Source of the DNA: Nematostella vectensis
Lineage: Eukaryota > Cnidaria > Anthozoa > Actiniaria > Edwardsiidae
Assembly: GCF_932526225.1 (NCBI RefSeq)
Contig: NC_064046.1
Coordinates: 4,650,001 to 4,714,000, forward strand
Direction: 5' to 3'
Length of the DNA stretch: 64,000 nucleotides
The translations under genes and the position numbers were made by a program. Each line of letters opens with the position of its first letter. Positions within the stretch are counted from its first letter, which is position 1. This document shows, in pieces, positions 31,301 to 43,300 of the stretch. Under the pieces are notes generated by a model. That model did not search any database. It was not told the DNA's origin and saw only the letters and a program-made list of their open reading frames with translations.

Positions 31301-34300
31301 ACTCAGTATTTTTGGTATTTTTTGGCGCGGGTACCCTGTGGTGTCGCCCGCCTGCCCGTGGAGCCAGCACAATTTTCAATAACTTAGCAAAACGCCACCT
31401 CAGTGAAATAATTATACAAGAATATATTTTAGCAATATCCGAGAATGCTACATACTTAATAAAACCCCGAAAGTTGCATCAAAACTTACAATTATTTAGT
31501 TTTTAGTGTTTTTGTATTTACACTCACGGGAACCCTGCGTCTAATTTTTCCCGCGTTTTGCTTTTCTAACTCGCGGCCGACACCGTTAGGTTTTTGCATT
31601 ATTCGACACATCTTTAACACTTTTATAATAAAAAGACGTATAAATGATCGATGGAAGGACAAAGGATGGGTTTGGAAAAAGAAGGTAAGTAAGACGTCAA
31701 TATTATAAACTTCGTCGGAGCTATGAAAAACACTTGTTGATATATATTTCTAGCACTCAAACAGTTAAAGCCATGATGGGAGGTTGCTGTTTTATTATAC
31801 TTAGTTCCTAACTAGTAATTCAGCTAGTTAGTTCATACATTATCCCATTAAAAGGATAGAAATTGTGCGATTGATTGTTCGTAAACAAACGTCGCGTTTG
31901 TTTTAGAAAATATTGTTATTTCATTGCTTTTGATTCATTCAAGAAGTGAACTAATCTTAAGCTTTTTATGTGATAACTTTGTAACTGTAAATAAAGAACG
32001 ATTTCTTATTTGGAGATTCTTCATCACATTTAAGTTCTGTCCGCTGTTTTATGAAAGATATCGAGCGATGAACGGTTTTAGTTTACATTTTGTGTGTTCG
32101 AAGAACATTTAAAATTGAAAATGAATTCTGGTTTAAATTTTAGAAAAAAAGGTTGATGCGGGGTAATAGGTTCTAAAAAGATCTGCTTTACCTACACAGT
32201 TCCCCGCATATGATTCTTTTTCACAAAAAGATATCTTGAATACCCCAGCTCAACGTTTTCATACAACATCTCAAAACACCCATCTCTTCAATTTTCATAG
32301 AAAGCTAAAGACAGCTTTTTGTTGGGAGCATTTAGTTCGATAAGTACCTATAGTTTTTTTCCCTACAGCTTTTCAAAAGGCAATTCAACCTCTGGCTCAT
32401 TAGCCCCTAAAATTATTATTTTTTTGTTCAACGTTCTATTTTAAAGGTTACTTGAAATTATTTTTAATTATAGGTTTATCAATTAGGTTTTGTGCAGCAT
32501 AACATATATATCTTAGGTATTCTCCGTAGCGTTTTGTCACTGTTCTCCAATTTTTTTCAGGCGAATCCCAACTCAATCCCAGCAAGTTGCCAGCTTTGAA
32601 GGCATGATGCTAGGGCAGGATGTATTCATTAATACAGCTAAGTAACAGAAAGATAGATAATAGATACAAATAAAAACTTGTCATTAAAAAAATGAACCAG
32701 GCTAATAAATTAAACTAAAAGTAGTCAGAAACTTTGAAAACAAGTTAGGGTGGTTTATTTCATTCACCCTTTGACAAAGTGACTGGTACAAAACACTGAC
32801 TAACATTGGCCCTTATTGCAAATGGACTAAATGGGTTTTCTAGTAAAAAAATATAGTTTCAATGTGAGCTAATTAACTGCACAGGGTTTTGTGAGCAATT
32901 TACTTTTCAAATAGCTGATATGAATACAGCTCAATACTTAGGAATCTGAGATGATATTTGCAAAAATCAACAGCAATGTACCATTTGACCTTTCATGCAA
33001 TTATTTCAAAGATAATTTAGCACTGTACATGGAAGTGGGTAAAATGAAAATTTAGCTACCTTTTTTTAACAAACTGCATCTTTTTGTAATGCCACACCAA
33101 GCCCTATTTTATGTTTTAACACAAAAATACCAGGTGTACATACCCTTAAAACCATGATGCTTCAATATGGGGGTCTAGTGGGTCCATGGACCTCCTTATT
33201 GAGGGTCAGTGTTTTGTACGATCCACTCAAGACAAAGTGTCAATTCAAAGAGTATTAGCAAAAAAAAAAAAAAACAGTAAAGAAGGTTGATAAAACTGTT
33301 TATCCATTATTTGTAATTTCTACCAAATAACTTTTATTACCCTTCAACTGAGAGAAAATTATAAAAAAACAAGAAAATCTAGTAGTAGTGCAATGTGAAA
33401 GGAAGGAATTTGGACAGTGTAGGCAAGTATGGAGCACATTTACTGGCAAAAACGATATGCTAATGTATAGAAACGCGTTGTGTGTTGATATGGTTTTAAA
33501 TGTTAAAGAGAATAAAAAAAGCACCCATTTTACTGTAAAAAACTAAAATTCATTTTCAATTCTTCAATGTTTCCTATTGGATGATACCTCCATATACACC
33601 CAACAAGTTTTTCCGGGTTAAACAACAATAAAAATATACATACTCACATATTCCACTCTACACCTGTGCATCAAGCACTTTTCTATGAACGGCCTCACTC
33701 ACACATAACATATATACATACATATATAGGTATTATAATATGGCTTAAATTGATTGCATGCTGGCTCCGCTTTTAGGCAGTGCCTAAATCTATATATTAT
33801 CGATCTTATGGTTACATTCTTGTGTTCCTAACAGGTATTTTCTTAAGTGGCTTTAAACTCACCACAAAAGAAATTGACACAAAGCTAAGTGTCTTTAGAC
33901 AAGAAGAAGGAGCGCTTCCAGTGGATCATGTAATCGCTCTGAAAAGGTATATATTCTTAGTTGCTTAGGGATTTAGTTAAATATCCTTGTTCACTTGGGG
34001 ATCAGTCTGTAAATATCCTTAGTCTTCGTTTAGAGATCATTCTGTAAATATCCTTAGTCTTTTTTTGGAGATCAGTAGGTAAATATCCTTATTCACATGG
34101 AGATCAGTCTCACATGGAGATCAGTCGGTAAATACCCTTAGTCGCTTGGAGATCTGTCAGTAAATATCCTTAGTCACATGGAGATCAGTCGGTAAATATC
34201 CTTAGTCACTTGGAGATCAGTCTGTAAATATCCTTAGGCACATGGAGATCAGTCGGTAAATACCCTTAGTCTCTTGGAGATCAGTCTGTAAATATCCTTA

Positions 34301-37300
34301 GTCACTTGGAGATCATTCGGTAAATATACTTAGTTGCTTGGAGATCATTCGGTAAATATTCTTAGTCGCTTGGATATCAGTCGATAAATATTCTTAGTCG
34401 CTTGGGGATCGGTCCGTAATTATAGGCTCAAAGAAGCATCACCTTTAAAGTACCCTTATGATGAAGTATGCATGTTGTATGCGACTTGCCCGCAACATCT
34501 CTACAACTCAAGTCGTAAAGTGTAAATCAGCTAACGACTCCGCTACGATGTTCGACTACAAAAGTCGAATTTGTGTAATTTAATGCTAAGACATCTTGCA
34601 GGCAGGTCGCATACGACTAAATCTTGCTGTCTAAATCAGTATTAAGAGCATAATAAAATACATTTTGACTTTTACCAATCCCATTTAAATACCAATCTGT
34701 CACACACAACAGGTACCAGTAGCTACTTAACGGGACACGCAGTTCATGGACTAAATAAACAGATTTTTTTAGATCAATTATCCTTGGGATATTGACTCTC
34801 TTCAACCGCAGGTTTTTACCGACACCCGAGGAGCAAGAGATGTACAAAAATATCAAATTGGAGGACGTGCCCAACTTATTGCATGAGGACAGGTTTATGC
34901 TTAAGGTAACGCAATCCTGTAACACGATATTGGCAACTCAGTATTGGTAACGCAATACTTGAAGGCGTTATTGGTAACGAAGTATTGGTAACGCAATACT
35001 TGAAAGCGTTATTGGTAACGAAGTATTGGCAATGCAATCTTGTAATGCGTTATTGGTAACGCAATCTTGTATTGGTAACGCAATCATGTAACGCGTTATT
35101 GGTAACGCAATCCTGTAACGCGTTATTGGTAACGCAGTATTGGTAACGCAATCTTGTAACGTGTTGTTGGTAACGCAGTATTGGTAAGGCAATCCTGTAA
35201 CGCGTTATTGGCAACACAGTATTGGTAACGCAGTATTGGTAACGCAATCATGTAACGCGTTATTGGTAACGCAATCCTGTAACGCGTTATTGGTAACGCA
35301 GTATTGGTAACGCAATCCTGTTACGCGTTATTGGTAACGCAGTATTGGTAACGCAATCCTGTAACGCGTTATTGGTAACGCAATCCTGTAACGCGTTATT
35401 GGTAACGCAGTATTGGTAACGCAATCCTGTAACGCGTTATTGGTAACGCAATCCTGTAACGCGTTATTGGTAACGCAGTATTGGTAACGCAATCCTGTAA
35501 CACGTCATTGGTAATGTGGTATTGGTAACGCAATCTCGATGTGCTAATGTGATTTCAGCTGTGTGAGATCCCAGACTTGGATAAGAGGTTGGATCTGCTA
35601 CTTGTGATCATGGAGTTTCCATGTCAATATGATGATCTTGCACCGGTATGTCCATTTCCGTCGGCTACCATGTGAGCTATTGTGATTTTTTTTCGATTCG
35701 ATTGAATTTAAAAATGAGTATAAAACTTTAAATTTTAGTTGTATACTTATTTTGAGATTTCCTTATATAATTTGTCTTCAATTTTGAAGAAAAATGTGAG
35801 TGTGGCTCACTATTGCTTCGTCAAATCTTATCCTCCAGGCTGTAAAAGGGCTTCTTGAAGCCTGTCACGAACTGTACTGTAGCAAAAAATTCCCTGTGGT
35901 TCTCGAGTATATTCTGGCCATTGGGAATTATATCAATGGCGGGACAAATCGCGGGGGAGCGTATGGTCTACGGCTGACCAGTCTTCCAAAGGTGAGGTTG
36001 GATGGGTGTGGTTATCGGGGTGTTCACGATGACATGGGTGGGGTTAGCAGGATGTGACAGGATGGCATGGGTGGGGTTATGTGGGCGTTCATGATGACAT
36101 GGGTGTGGGTATAAGCGCGTTATAGGATGACATTGGTGTGGTTATAAGCGTGTAATAGGATGACATGGGTGTGGTTATAAGCGTGTAATAGGATGACATG
36201 GGTGTGGTTATCAGGGTGTTATCGGATGACATGGGTGTGGTTATCAGGGTGTTATCGGATGACATGGCTGTGGTTATCAGGTTGTCATCGGATGACATGG
36301 GTGTGGTTATCAGTGTGTTATCGGATGACATGGGTGTGGTTATCAGGGTGTTATCGGATGACATGGGTATGGTTATCAGGGTGTTATAGGATGACATGGG
36401 TGTGGTTATCAGTGTGTTATCGGATGACATGGGTGTGGTTATCAGGGTGTTATCGGATGACATGGGTATGGTTATCAGGGTGTTATAGGATGACATGGGT
36501 GTGGTTATCAGGGTAAAATAGGATGACATGGATGTGGTTATCAGAGTGTAAGGATGACATGGGTGTGGTTATCAGGGTGTAAGGATGACATGGATGTGGT
36601 TATTAGAGTGTAAGGATGACATGGGTGTGGTTATGAGGGTTATCACTTGTGGTTTTCTATAACATTTACCTATCACTGTTCCGTGACCAGCTGGCAGATA
36701 TCCGCGGCAAGAGCAAAAAAGACACGTTACTACGCTACCTTATTTCACAACTTCGCCAGAAGTGTCCCGACACACTTGAAATGCTACAAGAACTTAAGGC
36801 TGTACCCCAAGCCTCTGACGGTAAGCAAAGCAATCATTAATCGACTATTTCCTAAGATGCACACATGTCAACATTGCCCAAGCCTGCAAATCACTCAATA
36901 GCCTGAGTTTTGTAAAGCGTGTTGATTTTGAAAGCACGATTTAGCCGTATTAGACCTGTGTACGACATCTCTTAGTCTTGAATTAAACATTACGACTTTC
37001 GCAACCGAACGTTGTAGCGGAGTCGTAAGCTGTACACTGTACACACTCGAGTTGTAGAGGTTTTGCGTGCAAGTTAGTATGACTAAATCGTGCTGTCTAA
37101 ATCTGCCTTTACCAAGAGATAACTCGGCATTTGTTAGCTGAGTCTTCGTGTGTTGATAACGCTCATTTTTTTTAAATTTCAGCTTCTATCAAAGGACTAT
37201 CTGCCGAAGTGGAAGGTATGTACTTAACCCGACATTTGGAGTGCTCTTGTCTTTCATGCTAGAAGACAACGTACCAGTGCAAGGGTGTATTTGACAAAAT

Positions 37301-40300
37301 AATATCTTGGGTTTCAGTTATGCGTAAAGATCTTGCCAAAATCAAGAAGCACAGTAGCGACCTGTTTCTTAAGCATAAGCGAACAGACACACAGGACGTC
37401 AAGTTCTTCCGGGACGTCGACGTATCCTTTGATAACTTGCATGTATATCCATAATACAGGATGGTGCGCTCAATCGTAGGCTCTTATGGACCTTACGCAG
37501 AGACCAGTAGTGGATTGGGGGGGGGGGGGTTAAGGGGGTTGAGGAGAAAGAACAATTGCGCAAGGACAATTATGGAATCAAAATTCGTGCAGGCCGACCT
37601 TACCCCCAAAAAGCTTTGTAGCGCAAGAGAAAAAATAATCTTGCAAACGTGAGGCTTTCGAAAAAATTAAGAGGACACAAAATCGCCTACCCCCCATCGC
37701 ATTTCTACTGGTCCGTCCATTATGTGAAAAACCTTGTATGGAATTCTTCTCATGGATACACGCCCTGTATATATATATCACTAGTGTTTTAGAGAATATG
37801 AGTTTGTACCACTACCATTGACATAGCGACAAATTCTCATTTTTTGCAAAGCAAAAATTCTAATTAAACTGCTTTACTCGTGATGTACTTCAAAATGTAC
37901 TTCAAAATGTGCCGTCGCCGTTGCTATTGCTGTCCTTTTTTCTTGGGTAATCTCGAGATCAGGGCTGCAAGTCCTGAAGTATTGCTGGTGCTTATCATGT
38001 GACTTCCTTGACACTTGAACAGCTTTTTGTCCTCGAGTACGAGGAGAAACTAAAGGACTTGTGCGAAAAGTGCAAGGAAATGAAATACATATATGCAAAG
38101 CTACTGGTGAGTATGCAGTTCTTAATAAATGGTTGTTTAGTGAAGGGAGTGCTGTTTTGGCTGTGATGGGGGAATGGGAGTTGGCGGTTAGGCGGTGACG
38201 GGGGAATGGGAGTTGGCTGTTAGGCGGTGATGGGGGAATGGGAGTTGGCTGTTAGGTGGTGATGGGGGAATGGGAGTTGGCTGTTAGGCGGTGATGGGGG
38301 AATGGGAGTTGGCTGTTAGGCGGTGATGGGGGAATGGGAGTTGGCTGTTAGGCGGTGATGGGGGAATGGGAGTTGGCTGTTAGGCGGTGATAAGGGAATG
38401 GGAGTGGCGGTTGGGTGGTGATTGGGGAATGGGAGTTGGTGGTTGGGTGGTGATGGGGGAGGGGGAGTTGGTGGTTGGGTGGTGATGGGGGAATGGGAGT
38501 TGGTGGTTGGGTGGTGATGGGGGAATGGGAGCTGGTGGTTGGATGGTGATGGGGGAATGGGAGTTGGTGGTTGGGTGGTGATGGGGGAATGGGAGCTGGT
38601 GGTTGGGCGGTGATGGGGGAATGGGAGTTGGTAGTTGGGCAGTGATGGGGGAATGGGAGTTGGTGGTTGGGTGGTGATGGGGGAATGGGAGCTGGTGGTT
38701 GGATGGTGATGGGGGAATGGGAGTTGGTGGTTGGGTGGTGATGGGGGAATGGGAATTGGCGGTTTAGCGGCGATGGGGGAGGGGGAGTTGGCGGTTATAT
38801 ACATCATTCTTTAGTGTAACTTGTTGACATCTCTTTTGTCTAGGCAAGATACGGTGAGGCGCCTAACACTGACTCTGAGGAGCTTCTCTCTTCAATTAGC
38901 GCTTTCTTGAACCATTTTAAGAAAGCGCTAAATGAAGGGGATGGCGAGGGCCTCCCAAAACGCAGAAAGATAGAGGGACTGAGGTAAGATGACTTCACAT
39001 CTTGTACAGATATCACAGTACATGACGTCAAAAGTCAGCGCTGACGTCACAGGCGCAGGTTAATTTGTTGAAGTTGTCTGAGATGACATGGAATTTACAG
39101 ATAGGGCATGTGGCATCACGTGATGTGTTATATTTTGTGACGACACATCCTAATATGACACGATGTGTTACGTCACATCCTACTAACATGACACGATATG
39201 TGACGTCACATCCTACTAACATGACGATATGTGACGTCACATTCTACTAACATGACACGTATGTGACGTCACATCCTACTAACATGAAACGTTATGTGAG
39301 GTCACATTCTACTAACATGAAACGTTATGTGAGGTCACATCCTACTAACATGACACGTTATGTGAGGTCACATCCTACTAACGTGACACGTTATGTGAGG
39401 TCACATCCTACTAACAAGACACGTTATGTGAGGTCACATCCTACTAACATGACACGTTATGTGACGTCACATCCTACTAACGTGACACGTTATGTGAGGT
39501 CACATCCTACTAACAAGACACGTTATGTGAGGTCACATCCTACTAACATGACACGTATGTGACGTCACATCCTACTAACATGAAACGTTATGTGAGGTCA
39601 CATCCTACTAACATGAAACGTTATGTGAGGTCACATCCTACTAACATGACACGTATGTGATGTCACATCCTACTAACATGAAACGTTATGTGAGGTCACA
39701 TCCTACTAACATGAAACGTTATGTGAGGTCACATCCTACTAACGTGACACGTTATGTGAGGTCACATCCTACTAACAAGACACGTTATGTGAGGTCACAT
39801 CCTACTAACATGACACGTTATGTGAGGTCACATCCTACTAACATGACACGTTATGTGAGGTCACATCCTACTAACATGACACGTATGTGACGTCACATCC
39901 TACTAACATGACACGTTATGTGAGGTCACATCCTACTAACATGACACGTTATGTGAGGTCACATCCTACTAACATGACACATTATGTGAGGTCACATCCT
40001 ACTAACATGACACCTTATGTGAGTGTTTTATCTTGTTTTCGCCGTTGAAGAAAGCCACAGTATTTAGAAAGACAAGAAAATAATGTTACGAAGAAACGAC
40101 CAAGCAATGCGTGCTTCAGGATAAGGATCATTGGCAAATAAAGATTTATGTCATCGGGAAAGATGTTGGGTTATTCCACATGATCACCCAAACTCGAAAC
40201 TATTCTTTGTTTTATCACTAATAAGTACTATAAGCTTTAATTAAAACTCTAGGTTAATAACCATGAAGCGAAAAGTCAGGAGAATATATAACACATAGGA

Positions 40301-43300
40301 AGAATATATTTCGCTGCTATGATTTGCAAATTCAACTCACGGCAAAACTACATACATATTGTTTGTTCCTCTTGCATTTGCATCAAGGCTCACCTTTGAA
40401 TCGAACCTGCTATTTTTTATTCCCTCTATATGTGAATGAGTGGCTCAGAGCCTGAAAAACTTTGACTTCCAGGAAAACTAAACCCAAATTCCTGTGTAGT
40501 CGTTGTGATTGTTATCACGCAATGCGTGCAAGATTCCCTATAGGCAAGATACTGGCATCGACACGAAAGCAAAAAAGCGAAGGTTGTTCTTATCTTGTGT
40601 TAAATATACTGATAAAATGCAAAAGAAATTCTGTATTGTTCTTGGACGTCAGTGAACGATAAATACAAGTTTCACGAACCTTTTTACATACTTAAATTTC
40701 CCGTGACGAGCCTTCGGCTCGAGGTGGTAAAACTGCTTTCATATGACATCGCATAAATACCAGCATATAGATAAATCTTAGAATTATTTGCCAGGTATTG
40801 TTGTAAAACGATAAATAGATAACTATTAAAAACTTTGAGCCGCAGTTCGACGATTTTAACGCGATTTTTACAACGATAGAAGAAGTTTCTTAAAAGTTTG
40901 AAACAATTTGTAGACTTTCTATTTTAGCGCAGCACTAAAATAGAGCCTCCATCTGATGTTGGCTTGGTTGCTTTTGGGCCTTTAACAATATGTGTTTGGT
41001 GTGCTCTACAGTGAAGCAGTCGCAGCCCATGCGCGTCGCAAGCCTTCAGAGGTAAAACAAATCTTAACATGTCCCTGGATCCCTGAATACCTCACGCCTG
41101 GCTCCTAATCCAAGTCCCTTCTTCCATTGTGCCAACATGAAAATATGATCATTTCGCAAACATGAGGTGTGACACTAAAAAGTGCAACACCCTTTTTGTA
41201 AGACCTATAGCTTTGAGATTCCACAGATTTGATTGAAGTCCAAATTCTGAGGCTTTTGTTAAGTAGCCTTTACCCTAACCCGTCACACTAATAAAAGAAT
41301 ATTAGCTATTAAACCATCATGTATTGTGGAACTTTACAGGACTCTGTCACCTCCCCCGGATCTCCTACATCGCCTCTAAGGGACACTGTGGATCCTGGCG
41401 CAGCTACCTCAGCTAGTCAGGGGGGACTGGTGAGTGCACCATTCTCTTAGAATCTAAATTTATGGTTGAATATTTCCAACAGAATATCGAGCAGTTCTCA
41501 TCAAAAGGCGTCAAAAATATTGTACCAGAAAAGTTAAAAGCCTGCTGCTTTTGTTTTGGTGTCTTTTTAAAAGGTTCGATGTCAGAAGTCGTGTAGTGTT
41601 TCCATTTTAAATCTTTATTGGAAGCTTTCAAAACTAAATTTATATCCTTATATCCTCGATGGTTTTCGATGTCAAATTCAGCCCTTTTGCATTCCCAGTT
41701 TAGCTTTGAAAAATGTTTTCCACTCCGGTGCAAACAATATCGCCGTATTCAATTAAATACGGTATTAAACATGCTTTGTTAGCGCGTTACTCCATTAACA
41801 ATTCTTTTTACGTGCGTGTGTGCGTTGAATATCATTTTCGCTTTTTGTGTTTATATTGAGCGCGTCAAGCAAGATTTTGTGGTCCGTATGTGTTTAGGTG
41901 CCTATACATAACGTTTGGGTGTGCGGTTAATTTAAAGATAACGACTTTTTGTGTGATTTTAGAACGACACAGATGGCCCTGCAAGACACACTCCTCCAGC
42001 TGACCTCAAGCCCGCATGCCCTGCTCCCATATGCAACTCGCCTAAAGTCATCCACAAACAGGTACCCGCTACCTACAAACAGGTACCCGCTACCTACAAA
42101 CAGGTACCCGCTACCTACAAACAGGTACCCGCTGCCTACAAACAGGTACCCCATCCCTACAAACAGGTACCCGCTCCCTAAAAACAGGTACCCCCCTCCC
42201 TACAAACAGGTACCCCTTCCCTTCAAACAGGTACCCCCTCCCTACAAACAGGTACCCCATCCCTACAAACAGGTACCCGCTCCCTACAAACAGGTACCCG
42301 CTCCCTACAAACAGGTACCCCTTCCCTTCAAACAGGTACCCCCTCCCTACAAACAGGTACCCCATCCCTACAAACAGGTACCCGCTCCCTACAAACAGGT
42401 ACCCGCTCCCTACAAACAGGTACCCCTTCCCTTCAAACAGGTACCCCCTGCCTACAAACAGGTACCCCCTCCCTACAAACAGGTACCCCATCCCTACAAA
42501 CAGGTACCCGCTCCCTACAAACAGGTACCCCATCCCTACAAACAGGTACCCCTTCCCTTCAAACAGGTACCCCCTCCCTACAAACAGGTACCCCCTCCCT
42601 TCAAACAGGTACCCCATCCCTACAAACAGGTACCCGCTACCTACAAACAGGTATCCCCTCCCTTCAAACAGGTACCCCCTCCCTACAAACAGGTACCCCC
42701 TCCCTACAAACAGGTACCCCTTCCCTTCAAACAGGTACCCCATCCCTACAAACAGGTACCCCCTCCCTACAAACAGGTACCCCTTCCCTTCAAACAGGTA
42801 CCCCATCCCTACAAACAGGTACCCCCTCCCTACAAACAGGTACCCCCTCCCTACAAACAGGTACCCCATCCCTACAAACAGGTACCCGCTCCCTACAAAC
42901 AGGTACCCGCTCCCTACAAACAGGTACCCCTTCCCTTCAAACAGGTACCCCCTCCCTACAAACGGGCATTGATTGATATGCGAATCTTCTCTCATCAGCT
43001 GAGCGTGAAAGCCCCGTCCTCTTCACTAGTAACACCCAAGGTTACGCCCCGTCCAACGCGCCAAGGGTACTTGGACAAGCTGAGCGGAGGCAAACACAAG
43101 GCCCCGAAATGGGACAATCGATACTTCGAGTTGACGGACAGTGGCCACTTGCACTACTACAAAAAACCCGACTCCAAAATCATCAACACCATCTACTTGC
43201 GTGGGTGCCCTGTGGAAATGGATGACGAGGACCCCGCGGTTGTTATCGTTAGGACTGAGGAGAGAGAATGGAGACTTAAGGCGGTGGACGAAGTCGAGGC

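Noticed and set aside
29691-40020. Regularly spaced direct repeats resembling CRISPR arrays
   Set aside because: Units are contiguous without unique spacers, and the host is an intron-containing animal genome; these are minisatellites.
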